Assembly: GCF_044748305.1 (NCBI RefSeq)
Contig: NZ_JBIVFT010000006.1
Coordinates: forward strand, 124,001 to 188,000
From: Arthrobacter_E sp044748305
Lineage (GTDB): Bacteria > Actinomycetota > Actinomycetes > Actinomycetales > Micrococcaceae
Reading direction: 5' to 3'
DNA length: 64,000 nucleotides
Positions 40,927 through 49,760 of this stretch are shown here, in pieces. Below the pieces are notes generated by a model. That model searched no databases. It worked only from the letters and a program-made list of their open reading frames with translations, and had not been told where the DNA came from. Each line of letters opens with the position of its first letter. Position 1 is the first letter of the stretch. Made by a program: the position numbers and the translations under genes.

Positions 40927-41534
40927 TCCGCTCCTTCCGTCCCGTGGACCCGGCGTCCGACGCGACGCTCCTGCACTCCTGGGTCACCCAGCCCTACGCC
41001 CGCTTCTGGGGCATGACGAGCGCCGCGGTCGACGACGTCGAACGCGAGTACTCCCAGATCGCCGGCAGCGACCACCACGATGCATTCCTCGGAGTCGACG
41101 ACGGCGCCCCCGCCTTCCTCGTGGAGCGCTACCGCCCCGCGGACTCGCCGCTGGACGCGGTGTATCAGGTGCGGCCGGGCGACGTCGGCATGCACCTGCT
41201 CGTCGGCCCGCCCCAGGGTGAGACCGTGCCCGGCTACACCCTGCGCGTCATGCAGTCCGTCATGACCTGGCTCTTCGAGCACACCGGAGCCGAGCGCGTC
41301 GTCGTCGAGCCCGATGTCCGCAATCACAAGATCCACGTCCTCAATGAGCGGGTCGGGTTCCACGCCCATTCCGTGGTGGTCCTGCCGCCCGTGGACCCGG
41401 CCGAGAGCCGGAAGGAGGCGCTCCTGAGTTTCTGCACCCGGGACGACTTCCTTGCCACGCTCACACCCCTTGCACTGCACACTGACCGATCCACCGACCA
41501 GACCACCGAGCAGACCCCTGGAGTTCACGCATGA
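40923..41534 (+). CDS. desC: GNAT acyltransferase of siderophore synthesis
   Basis: A 203-aa acyl-CoA-dependent N-acyltransferase of the IucB/DesC type. The acyl-CoA binding loop region and the conserved VVVEPDVRNHKIHVLNERVGF close the fold. In the pathway it acylates N-hydroxycadaverine with succinyl-CoA or acetyl-CoA to form the hydroxamate. It lies between desB and desD with 4-bp overlaps on both sides. Confidence 0.93.
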   Translation: MIRSFRPVDPASDATLLHSWVTQPYARFWGMTSAAVDDVEREYSQIAGSDHHDAFLGVDDGAPAFLVERYRPADSPLDAVYQVRPGDVGMHLLVGPPQGETVPGYTLRVMQSVMTWLFEHTGAERVVVEPDVRNHKIHVLNERVGFHAHSVVVLPPVDPAESRKEALLSFCTRDDFLATLTPLALHTDRSTDQTTEQTPGVHA

Positions 41535-43405
41535 CCGCCACGATCGAGTCCGAGACGCGAAGCGAAGCGGCCGGCCAGCTGCAGCCGAGCGCCGCAGTCG
41601 AGCACCTCAGCCCTGGCCGTTGGGCGGAAGCCAACCGTCACGTGCTGCGGAAGGCGCTCGCCGAGTTCTCGCATGAAAGGCTGCTGACACCGGAACGTTA
41701 CGGTCGTCGCTCCGGGACGCAGTCACCGTACCGCCTTTTCAGCGACGACGGCGGTGTGGAGTACCGCTTCACGGCACGCCTCCTGGGCCTGGACCACTGG
41801 AGCATCGCCAAGGACTCCATCACGCGGTGGAAAGTTTCCGAGGGAAGCGAGCCGGAGCAGCTCCCTCTGGATGTCCTGGAGTTCGTGACCGAGTTCCACG
41901 GCAGCCTGGGAATCAGGGAAGAACAGCTGCCCGTCTATCTCGAAGAGATCGCCAGCACGCTGTCCGGGCACGCGTACAAGCAGGGTCGTGGTGTGGAGTC
42001 GTCCCGTCTGGCCGCCGGGATCACCCAGGGTGCTGACGCCGCGGCCGACTTCCAGGCGATCGAGCGGAACATGAGCGAAGGCCACCCCTGCTTCGTGGCG
42101 AACAACGGGCGCCTGGGCTTCGGCATCACCGACTACCACTCCTTCGCACCGGAAGCCGGTGCCCCGGTCCGGCTTCAGTGGATCGCGGTCCACCGTTCGC
42201 AGGCGGTGTTCACGTCCCGGCCGGGGCTCGACTACCGTCGCCACATGACCGAGGAACTGGGCTTCGACGCGGTGGCCTTCTTCGAAGCGGAACTCGCGGC
42301 CTCGGGCCTCGACCCGGCCGAATACCTCTTCCTCCCGGTGCACCCGTGGCAGTGGGAACACAAGATCGCGGTGACCTTTGCCGCGGAGATCGCCCGGCAG
42401 CGGATCGTGCCGCTGGGCACAGGCACGGATTCGTACCAGGCGCAGCAGTCCATCCGGACGTTCTTCAATGTCTCGGCCCCTGGCAAATGCTATGTGAAGA
42501 CGGCCATGTCCGTGCTGAACATGGGCTTCATGCGTGGTCTCTCCGCCGAATACATGGAGGCGACCCCGGCCATCAACGAGTGGCTGCACGATCTGATGGC
42601 CTCGGACGAGGAGCTGAAGAACACCCCCGTGATCCGGGAGGTCGCGGCGATCGGGTACCACAATCCGTACTACGAAGCGGCCGCGCCGAAGGGCTCACCA
42701 TACCGCAAGATGCTCGCCGCGCTCTGGCGTGAGAGTCCGCTGCAGCTCCTGGAGGACGGGCAGCAGCTTGCCACCATGGCGTCCCTCCTGCATGTGGACC
42801 CGGCCGGGAAGCCTTTCGTCTCCGCGCTGATCGAGCGCTCGGGGCTGGCTCCCGAGGAGTGGCTGCGACGCTACTTCGACGCCTATCTGGTGCCCCTGGC
42901 GCACTGTCTCTTCGCCTACGAGCTCGCGTTCATGCCGCACGGGGAGAACGTCATCCTCGTGCTCCAGGACGGAGTGCCGGTCCGCGCCATCATGAAGGAT
43001 ATCGGTGAGGAGATCGTGCTCATGGGGGACCGGATCGAGGTGCCGGAGGAGGTCTCCAGGATCAAGACCCCCGTTCCGGAGCATGAGATGTCCTCGGCGA
43101 TCTTCACGGACGTCTTCGACTGCATCTTCCGTTTCCTGGCCGCATTGCTCGCGGAGGATTCAGTGGTGGAGGAAGAGGTGTTCTGGCGGACCGCTGCCGA
43201 GGCGCTCACGGACTACCAGGCACGGCATCCCGAGCTGGCGGAGCAGTTCGCCCGGCATGACCTCTTCGTGCCCGAGTTCGAGCTTTCCTGCCTCAACAGG
43301 CTCCAGCTGCGCAACAACCAGCACATGCTGGATCTCTCCGATCCTTCGGGCGGTTTGCAGAAGGCCGGGATGCTGAGGAATCCGTTGGCTCTCCACCGCT
43401 CCTGA
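41531..43405 (+). CDS. desD: NIS siderophore synthetase (IucA/IucC family)
   Basis: A 624-aa NRPS-independent siderophore synthetase that joins and cyclises N-hydroxy-N-succinylcadaverine units using ATP. Motifs: EGHPCFVANNGRLGF, PVHPWQWEHKI, the nucleotide-binding SIRTFFN and KTAMSVLNMGFMRGLS, and the FhuF-like C-terminal half. Last gene of the operon, followed by palindrome J. No siderophore receptor or exporter is adjacent, so uptake functions must lie elsewhere. Confidence 0.95.
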   Translation: MTATIESETRSEAAGQLQPSAAVEHLSPGRWAEANRHVLRKALAEFSHERLLTPERYGRRSGTQSPYRLFSDDGGVEYRFTARLLGLDHWSIAKDSITRWKVSEGSEPEQLPLDVLEFVTEFHGSLGIREEQLPVYLEEIASTLSGHAYKQGRGVESSRLAAGITQGADAAADFQAIERNMSEGHPCFVANNGRLGFGITDYHSFAPEAGAPVRLQWIAVHRSQAVFTSRPGLDYRRHMTEELGFDAVAFFEAELAASGLDPAEYLFLPVHPWQWEHKIAVTFAAEIARQRIVPLGTGTDSYQAQQSIRTFFNVSAPGKCYVKTAMSVLNMGFMRGLSAEYMEATPAINEWLHDLMASDEELKNTPVIREVAAIGYHNPYYEAAAPKGSPYRKMLAALWRESPLQLLEDGQQLATMASLLHVDPAGKPFVSALIERSGLAPEEWLRRYFDAYLVPLAHCLFAYELAFMPHGENVILVLQDGVPVRAIMKDIGEEIVLMGDRIEVPEEVSRIKTPVPEHEMSSAIFTDVFDCIFRFLAALLAEDSVVEEEVFWRTAAEALTDYQARHPELAEQFARHDLFVPEFELSCLNRLQLRNNQHMLDLSDPSGGLQKAGMLRNPLALHRS

Positions 43406-43416
43406 GGCATTGTTCT

Positions 43417-43480
43417 TCGTCGATTGCTGGGAAATCGTCCGTATGGGCGCTCATACGAGCGATATCTCAGCAATCGACGA
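43417..43480. terminator. 64-base palindrome after desD (family J)
   Basis: It folds end to end: TCGTCGATTGCTG pairs perfectly with CAGCAATCGACGA, and an inner CGTATG/CATACG closes a 6-base loop, with a few internal mismatches. It begins 11 bp after the desD stop. The stem base TCGTCGAYTGCTGA recurs at 59366-59422. Confidence 0.75.
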
Positions 43481-43500
43481 GGAGAAGGGGAGAGGTGAGC

Positions 43501-43566
43501 ATGATTCGCACTCACCTCATCTGTTTTGTCGATGCGATTGCCCTAAATTATTCACTATGCAGATGA
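43501..43566 (+). CDS. Predicted regulatory leader peptide (RTHL type)
   Basis: A 21-codon frame translating to MIRTHLICFVDAIALNYSLC plus a final Arg, directly preceded by GGGGAGAGGTGAGC, a strong ribosome site. It resembles short actinobacterial leader peptides of the RTHLxC...VD...LC type found before sulphur and cysteine genes, where ribosome stalling at Cys codons controls the downstream gene. It contains two Cys codons, at positions 8 and 20. The flavin monooxygenase starts 84 bp after its stop. Expression is not proven: no clear promoter separates it from the desD hairpin. Confidence 0.6.
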   Translation: MIRTHLICFVDAIALNYSLCR

Positions 43567-43650
43567 ACTCCCGCGCGTGATGATGGAAAAAACCCAGAAG
43601 AGCGGGCGCTTGTGCCCGTCGCGTGGGTCCATCGGCATAAGGAGAATCAC

Positions 43651-44925
43651 ATGGCAGGCGAAGAGGTCGACGTCCTCGTCGTAGGCGCAGGCCAGGCCGG
43701 AATCGCGATGAGCGAGCACTTGAGCGCGCGTGGCATCTCGCACCTGGTCCTGGAGCGGAATCGTATCGCCGAAAGCTGGCGGACGATGCGCTGGGACTCT
43801 CTGGTGGCGAATGGGCCGGCTTGGCATGACCGCTTCCCGGGTCTGGAATTCGAGGACGTCGATCCCGCCGCCTTCGCGCCCAAGGACAGCGTGGCTGAGT
43901 ACTTCGAAAGCTATGCCGAGAAGATCGCGGCCCCCGTGCGGTGCGGCGTCGACGTCACCTCCGTCCGCCGCAGGCCGGGTGCCCCGGGATTCCACGTGAC
44001 CACCACGGACGGGCCGCTGGAGGCCCGCTACATCGTCGCGGCGACGGGCGCCTTCCAGAAACCGGTGATCCCCGCCGTCGTACCCGAGAGCGCAGCAGTG
44101 CTGCAGCTCCACTCCAGCTCCTACCGGAACCCTGAACAGTTGCCCGACGGCGGCGTCCTGGTGATCGGTGCTGGTTCGTCCGGGGTGCAGATCGCTGCTG
44201 AGATCCGGCGCGCAGGCCGCCCGGTGCACCTGGCGGTGGGAGCCCATGACCGCCCGCCGAGGAGCTATCGCGGGCGGGACTTCTGCTGGTGGCTCGGGGT
44301 CCTCGGTCTCTGGGACGCGGCGGCACCGCCGGCCGGGGCGGAGCATGTGACCATCGCGGTGAGCGGAGCCGGAGGCGGCCGCACCGTCGACTTCCGGGAG
44401 CTGGCGCAGGCGGGCATCGTCCTCACCGGCCGCGCCAGCGGCTACTCAGACGGTGTCCTGAGCTTCGCACCGGGCCTGCGGGAGGACATCGCCAAGGGGG
44501 ACGTGAACTACCTCGAACTGCTCGACGCCGCGGACGCGTATGTCGAACGGAACGGCCTGGAGTTACCGGAGGAGCCACAGGCTCGCGTCCAACTGCCTGA
44601 CCCGGAGTGCCTGACGAATCCGGTTCTGGAACTGGATCTCGCAGCTGCGGGCATCACCTCGATCATCTGGGCGACAGGATTCGCCCGGGACTACGACTGG
44701 CTCCAGGTGGACGCCTTCGGGAACAACGGCGTGCCTCAGCAGCAGCGCGGCGTCTCCTCGGAACCAGGGGTCTACTTTCTCGGGCTGCCCTGGCAGTCCC
44801 GTCGCGGATCCAGTTTCATCTGGGGAGTCTGGCACGACGCCAAGTACGTGGCCGATCAGATCTCCATCCAGCAGGGCTACCTCGAACATCACGAGGCGGG
44901 GGCGCTGGCGAGCAGCCGGGTCTGA
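43651..44925 (+). CDS. Flavin-containing monooxygenase (CzcO-like)
   Basis: A 424-aa NAD(P)/FAD-dependent oxidoreductase. The FAD motif VVGAGQAGIAMSEHL is at residues 10-24, the linker ERNRIAESWRTMRWDSL follows, and the NADPH motif VIGAGSSGVQIAAEI is near residue 177. IIWATGFARDYDWL near the C terminus is the ATG motif of group B enzymes. The ATG at 43651 follows AAGGAG. A predicted cysteine-type leader peptide upstream hints at a role in sulphur or organosulphur metabolism, though members also act in other oxidations. Confidence 0.85.
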   Translation: MAGEEVDVLVVGAGQAGIAMSEHLSARGISHLVLERNRIAESWRTMRWDSLVANGPAWHDRFPGLEFEDVDPAAFAPKDSVAEYFESYAEKIAAPVRCGVDVTSVRRRPGAPGFHVTTTDGPLEARYIVAATGAFQKPVIPAVVPESAAVLQLHSSSYRNPEQLPDGGVLVIGAGSSGVQIAAEIRRAGRPVHLAVGAHDRPPRSYRGRDFCWWLGVLGLWDAAAPPAGAEHVTIAVSGAGGGRTVDFRELAQAGIVLTGRASGYSDGVLSFAPGLREDIAKGDVNYLELLDAADAYVERNGLELPEEPQARVQLPDPECLTNPVLELDLAAAGITSIIWATGFARDYDWLQVDAFGNNGVPQQQRGVSSEPGVYFLGLPWQSRRGSSFIWGVWHDAKYVADQISIQQGYLEHHEAGALASSRV

Positions 44926-45030
44926 GACCCGCGGCGGCGCTGACTAGAGCAGTCGCGTCTGGTGGCGGGGTTGCGCTGTGTCAGTCAAAGGGGCCAGTCA
45001 AAAGTGGTCAGCCAAAAGGGCTGTGCTGCT

Positions 45031-45132
45031 TGGCTGCACTGTATCGATCGCTGCGCTGCGTCGTTCACCGCGCTGTATTGATCACCGCGCTGCGTCGTTC
45101 ACTGCACTGTATTGTTCGCTGCGCTGCGTTGA
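45031..45132. repeat. 17-bp tandem repeat, six copies
   Basis: Six consecutive 17-mers (starts 45031, 45048, 45065, 45082, 45099, 45116) with a consensus near TCRCYGCGCTGYRTYGW. Alternate copies are more alike, giving a 34-bp higher-order period. It lies in the 259-bp space after the monooxygenase and before the 3' end of the HNH gene. No start codon with a ribosome site was seen in it. Confidence 0.85.
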
Positions 45133-45184
45133 TCAGGAGCCTCGTCTATCGCTCGGGTTGCACTTGCGGGCACGACAGCACTTG

Positions 45185-46996
45185 TCAGAAGGGCGGAGGA
45201 TCTGGGGCAAGAAGCCGGCCCGGCGGATCGGCACACTGGGTATGTTGCTGCGGTGTCGCTATGGTCGTTGCGGACACGGTCGTCGCCGGCGTGGGCGGAT
45301 GGTCTGTGTGGCGGCGGCCGGTCGGGCTGGTCCATTCGAGAACGCCACCTCGGGCTGATGCGCCGGATTCGCTGTTGCGAGGTGTTTCTGTCTGCCGAAC
45401 ACTCCATCGCCCGTGATGTTTGAGCGTGTGGTGCCGACGGCAGAGCCCGGCGAGGTTTCCCAGCTCGGTGGTGCCTCCCTGGGCGGCGTCGTGCGTGTGG
45501 TCCAGGTCCAGCTCAGCAGCGGGGAGGTTGCACCCGGGGAAACGGCATCGGGAATCGCGGGCACGGAGCACACGTCGTAGCTCTGCGCTGGGCCGGTATC
45601 GGTCCACGGACAGGACCACGCCGGTGATTGGGTCGGTGAGCACCCGGTTCCACGCTGTCTCCTGGCCCGCCAGGGCTCGCGCGGTGAAAGGATCGATCGG
45701 CAGCCTGCCATTCAGCTCCGCTGAGACCTGCCCTGAGGCCTCGTTTCCCATCAACGTCAGGACCGGGACCGTGATTTCCACCCGGGCAGCGATGCCGGAG
45801 AGCAGGTCTTCAGGCTCGTCGTGGCCGCTCGGGACTCCACGCAGGAGAAGATCTGCGAGCAGGTCGGCCCTGAGCTGGTCTCTGGTCCGGAATTGGTCTC
45901 TGCGCCCGAGCTGGTCCCGAGTACGGGGACGGTCCTGGATGCGGGGCTCGCTCTGCGAATCGAGCGCAACCGTGGCCGCGTCAATGCCAGACAGGCTTGT
46001 TCCCGTGTCGCCGTCCAGTGGGGCCGTGTTCGGAGGAATAGCGGGCCTGGTCACGATCGAATGGCCGTTTGCTCTGCTTTCACCGGCGCTGTGGCCAAGC
46101 ACAGCTGATGCCGTGCCGCGGCCAAGCACGGTTGATCCCGTGTTGCCGCCAGCTGCACTCGCGCTTGCACTTGCATCGACGCCGGCGGGCCCTGCGCTCG
46201 GAGGAGCGCCGTGCGCGGTCGCCCTGCCACTGGCTGTTCTGATATCAGAGGCCATCCCGGTACCAGCTCCCGCCGTCTCTTTGCCTTCCGTGTACCGCCT
46301 CGCCATGCATGTCAGCCTGTTGAGGACGCCGTGGGCGACCGCGGCGGGCAGGACCGCCCCGAGTTCGGCCATGCCGTCCGGCAGCGGGTTCACCCAGACG
46401 CGGCGCTCCTCCCGTGCCAGTTGGTACCGCTCGGCCAGAGGCATCGGCTGGGCCTTCCCGGCTTCTCGGGCCGCGATTCTCCTCACCCTTCCCGGTGTCT
46501 GGACCTCCGCCACCGCCAGGACGGCGTGCTCGTATCCTGACCGTGCCGCGCGGTCCACGATGACGGCACCGTTCTCCCGAATCACCCGCACGTGTGAGGT
46601 GCTGATCCTGCCCTCGGCCAAAGCCTGGAACGTGGCCGGGAAATCATCCAGCAACTCCACGGCGGCATCCAGCTGCCGCTGCATGCTCCGGTCACTCGTC
46701 CGTGTCGCGGTCGCGAGTTCGGCCGCGACGGTGCGTTGAGCAAGTTCCAGCGTGTTCAGACCCCACACCCTGCCTTCCGCGCCGCCCCTCTGGCCCAGCC
46801 GTGCGTCGTCGTCGGCCATCACCTGCGCGAGGCGTGAGGAGAGTGCCAGCGTGTACTCCCGCAGGGCCTGCAGGCCCGCGATCGCAGATTCGATGCTCAC
46901 CAGCGATGACACCATCTCGGCCAGCAGCGAATCGGGGCCGGCTGTCACCGGCCGGTTCCTCCCGGTGCTGAGTCTGGTGCTGCTGACTGTGCCCAT
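45185..46996 (-). CDS. DUF222 / 13E12-family protein with C-terminal HNH nuclease domain
   Basis: A 603-aa protein. The N-terminal DUF222 region includes LALSSRLAQVMADDD, with a helical stretch to about residue 200, then a variable Ala/Gly/Ser-rich insert, then the HNH nuclease motif: RCRFPGCNLPAAELDLDHTH with zinc cysteines, and LAGLCRRHHTLKHHGRW. This multicopy family of Actinobacteria is often linked to mobile or group II intron-like elements; the cellular role is unclear. The start at 46996 avoids overlap with aspA, though a longer frame exists upstream. The insert is rich in short degenerate repeats. Confidence 0.85.
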   Translation of the reverse strand: MGTVSSTRLSTGRNRPVTAGPDSLLAEMVSSLVSIESAIAGLQALREYTLALSSRLAQVMADDDARLGQRGGAEGRVWGLNTLELAQRTVAAELATATRTSDRSMQRQLDAAVELLDDFPATFQALAEGRISTSHVRVIRENGAVIVDRAARSGYEHAVLAVAEVQTPGRVRRIAAREAGKAQPMPLAERYQLAREERRVWVNPLPDGMAELGAVLPAAVAHGVLNRLTCMARRYTEGKETAGAGTGMASDIRTASGRATAHGAPPSAGPAGVDASASASAAGGNTGSTVLGRGTASAVLGHSAGESRANGHSIVTRPAIPPNTAPLDGDTGTSLSGIDAATVALDSQSEPRIQDRPRTRDQLGRRDQFRTRDQLRADLLADLLLRGVPSGHDEPEDLLSGIAARVEITVPVLTLMGNEASGQVSAELNGRLPIDPFTARALAGQETAWNRVLTDPITGVVLSVDRYRPSAELRRVLRARDSRCRFPGCNLPAAELDLDHTHDAAQGGTTELGNLAGLCRRHHTLKHHGRWSVRQTETPRNSESGASARGGVLEWTSPTGRRHTDHPPTPATTVSATTIATPQQHTQCADPPGRLLAPDPPPF

Positions 46997-47060
46997 GACA
47001 GCACTCTGCCAGTGAGGTCTGACATTAATTTCACGCCGGAATGCTGCGTCCAGGGACCGT

Positions 47061-48593
47061 TCAGCCGACGGTGTCGAGGCCGGCAAGAGACCTCGGGGAT
47101 AAGGCCTCAGCAGCCTCAGACGCGCTCAGAAGACCGCGTTCCACCACCAGATCCGCCAGGCCCCGGTTGCTCGCGAGTGCCTCTTTGGCCAGTTCCGCCG
47201 CGACACCATAGCCGAGAAGCGGGGCCAGACCAGTGACGACGCTGATGGAACCCAGCATCCGTTCCTCCAGGAGCCTGGTGTTCGCCTGGATCCCGTCCAC
47301 GCAGCGCGTCCGCAACTGACGGCAGGCGGTGCCGAGCCAGGAGAGCGACTCCAGCAGCGCATCCGCCATGACGGGCTCGAAGGCGTTCAGCTGCAATTGC
47401 CCGGCCTCGACCGCCATGGTCACGGTGGCGTCGGCGCCGACCACCCGGAACGCCACCTGATTGACCATCTCCGGGATGACCGGATTCACCTTGCCCGGCA
47501 TGATCGAAGAACCGGCCTGCACCGCAGGAAGCAGGATCTCCCCGAATCCCGCCTGCGGGCCGGAGGAGAGCAGCCGCAGATCGTTGCAGATCTTGGAGAG
47601 CTTCACGGCGGCCCGCTTCAGCACCCCGGAGACGAGGAGGAAGACGCCCGTGTCGCCGGTGGCCTCGATCAGATCTGAGGACGACACCAGCGGAAGCCCG
47701 GTCACCGCTCGAAGTTCCCTGATGACCGCATCCCGATAGCCCGCGGGAGCCGTGATGCCGGTGCCGATGGCGGTCGCACCCAGATTGGACTCGAGCAGAT
47801 GCGGGAGCAGCTCCACCAGGCGTTTCCCGTCTTCGCGCAGAGTCTCCGCGAAAGCGCCGAATTCCTGACCCAGCGACATCGGGACGGCGTCCTGCAATTG
47901 CGTCCGCCCCACCTTCAGAACACCGGAGAACTCGGCCGATTTGGCCGAGAATGCCTCGATGAGACGGCCGTGCTCGGCGCAGAGTTCCACGAGTTCGCGG
48001 TGCAGGGCGAGCTTCACGGCCGTGGGGTAGACGTCGTTGGTGGACTGGCTGCGGTTCACGTGGTCGATGGGGTGCAGTGCAGCGTAGTCCCCACGACGGC
48101 GGCCGAGCAGTTCGAGCGTACGGTTGGCCACGACTTCGTTGGCATTCATGTTCGTGCTGGTGCCCGCGCCGCCCTGGATGGCGTCGACCACGAAGTGCTC
48201 GTCCAGTCGGCCATCCATCACCTCCTGCGCGGCCCGCTGGATCGCCTGGGACTTCTCGGAATCCAGCAGCCCCAGCCCCTCATTGGCCCGTGCGGCTGCG
48301 AACTTCACAGCGCCCAGACTCCACACGAGAGAACGCAAGGACCCGATGGTCCGGCCGCTGACAGGGAAGTTCTCCACGGCACGCAGAGTACTGATGCCCC
48401 ACAGGGCAGCCTCGGGGACGTCCCCGTCCCCGAGGCTGTCGTGCTCGCGACGCACGGCGCCAGGGCATGCGGTGCCAGGGCGCATGATGTCGGGGTGCGC
48501 AGTGTCGGGGTGCGCAGTGTCGTGGCGTACGACGCCGGGACGCACGCCGGAGTCCTGGCGCGGTGCCGTGTCCGGCGAAGAGGGCTGAGCCAT
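47061..48593 (-). CDS. aspA: Aspartate ammonia-lyase (fumarase/aspartase superfamily)
   Basis: A 510-aa enzyme converting aspartate to fumarate and ammonia. Motifs: GGAGTSTNMNANEV, HPIDHVNRSQSTND and the signature GSSIMPGKVNPVIPE with the catalytic loop serine. The T-S-T-N-M-N-x-N-E-V version fits aspartase rather than fumarase. The first 55 residues are a low-complexity extension encoded partly by 15-bp repeats (48488-48532), and the standard core begins near ALWGISTLRAVENFPV. The ATG at 48593 is nevertheless supported by GAAGGACA. It is the last gene of the RidA operon, 22 bp after the M20 amidohydrolase. Confidence 0.9.
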   Translation of the reverse strand: MAQPSSPDTAPRQDSGVRPGVVRHDTAHPDTAHPDIMRPGTACPGAVRREHDSLGDGDVPEAALWGISTLRAVENFPVSGRTIGSLRSLVWSLGAVKFAAARANEGLGLLDSEKSQAIQRAAQEVMDGRLDEHFVVDAIQGGAGTSTNMNANEVVANRTLELLGRRRGDYAALHPIDHVNRSQSTNDVYPTAVKLALHRELVELCAEHGRLIEAFSAKSAEFSGVLKVGRTQLQDAVPMSLGQEFGAFAETLREDGKRLVELLPHLLESNLGATAIGTGITAPAGYRDAVIRELRAVTGLPLVSSSDLIEATGDTGVFLLVSGVLKRAAVKLSKICNDLRLLSSGPQAGFGEILLPAVQAGSSIMPGKVNPVIPEMVNQVAFRVVGADATVTMAVEAGQLQLNAFEPVMADALLESLSWLGTACRQLRTRCVDGIQANTRLLEERMLGSISVVTGLAPLLGYGVAAELAKEALASNRGLADLVVERGLLSASEAAEALSPRSLAGLDTVG

Positions 48594-48614
48594 GGTCCTG
48601 TCCTTCGAGAAAAC

Positions 48615-49760
48615 TCAGAGCGCGAAATAGTCCAGCGCCGTCAGCGCGAGGGCCGCTGCGCCGTCGTGGATGGCTTGATCCGCAGCCGCGCCCACGCAGT
48701 GCGCCGCGAACTCCGGCTGATGGTTTGCCGCCGGGAAACAGCCCAGTCCGATGTACGGGTGGATGGCGGGAACCAGCTGGGACACATTGCCCATATCGGT
48801 GGAGGCGCGGTTCATGGTGGCTTGCTCGGGCGGAGCGTCGAAGCGCCGGCCCAGAGATTCGGCGTGCCGGATGTAGAGGTCCAGGGCCCGCTGCTCCGTG
48901 CGGAATTCCGAGTACGGTTCGGACTCCGGCGTCACAGTCAGTTCGCAGCCCGAGGCCAGCGCCCCCGCTTCGAAGCAGTGGTTGACCCGTTCCTCCAGCA
49001 CCGAGAGCTCGGCCAGGGTCTCCGCCCGCACGTACCAGCGCCCCTCGGTCTTCTCCGGAATGGCGTTGGGGGCCTCGCCGCCGCGGGTCTGGACGCCGTG
49101 CACCCGGGTCTCCCGGGGAAGCTGCTGCCGCAGGAGGCCGAGCGCCACCTGGGCCACGATGAAGGCGTCGTTCGCGTTGACCCCCTGCTCCGGATAAGCA
49201 GCCGCATGGGCGGCCTTGCCACGGTATTCGACGTGGCTGTGTGCGACGGCGAACGGCCGGGCCTCCGCGGAATCCACCGGGCTCGGATGAGCCATCATCG
49301 CCAGATCCAGGCCGCGGAAGGCGCCCTTCTTGAGCAGTTCGATCTTGCCGCCGCCGCCCTCTTCCGCCGGGGTCCCGTAGAGCTCCACGGTCAGATCCCA
49401 TTCCTCGGCGAAACCGGCCAGGGCAATGGCTGCTCCACAGGAGACCGCGGTGATGATGTTGTGGCCGCAGGCGTGGCCGAGGCCGGGCAGCGCGTCGTAT
49501 TCGGCCATGAGCCCGATGCGTCGGGCGCCTGTGCCGAAGACGGCGCGGATCGCGGTCGGGAAGCCCAGATACTCGCGTTCCACCACGAAGCCGTGCGCCT
49601 CGAGGTGTTCGGCGGTCCAGGCTGCGGCCCGGTGTTCCTGCCAGCCGAGTTCAGGATGGGTGTGGAGCCTTTCCGAGAGGTCGATGAGCCCGGCGTGCTG
49701 TTCAGAGATCGAGGCGAGGACGCGGTCCCGACGGATATCCCCGGACACGTCAGCGCTCAT
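48615..49760 (-). CDS. M20-family amidohydrolase (AbgA/AbgB-like)
   Basis: A 381-aa metallopeptidase. Metal ligands are seen in GLGHACGHNI (Cys/His) and TPAEEGGGGK (the Glu-Glu catalytic/metal pair), and the dimerisation domain insert begins near EYRGKAAHAAAYPEQG. The M20D type cleaves N-acyl or aminobenzoyl amino acids. Its start overlaps the end of the DUF1028 gene by 11 bp. With aspartase downstream, a likely product is aspartate, so the substrate may be an N-acyl-aspartate or similar amide; this is inferred. Confidence 0.88.
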   Translation of the reverse strand: MSADVSGDIRRDRVLASISEQHAGLIDLSERLHTHPELGWQEHRAAAWTAEHLEAHGFVVEREYLGFPTAIRAVFGTGARRIGLMAEYDALPGLGHACGHNIITAVSCGAAIALAGFAEEWDLTVELYGTPAEEGGGGKIELLKKGAFRGLDLAMMAHPSPVDSAEARPFAVAHSHVEYRGKAAHAAAYPEQGVNANDAFIVAQVALGLLRQQLPRETRVHGVQTRGGEAPNAIPEKTEGRWYVRAETLAELSVLEERVNHCFEAGALASGCELTVTPESEPYSEFRTEQRALDLYIRHAESLGRRFDAPPEQATMNRASTDMGNVSQLVPAIHPYIGLGCFPAANHQPEFAAHCVGAAADQAIHDGAAALALTALDYFAL

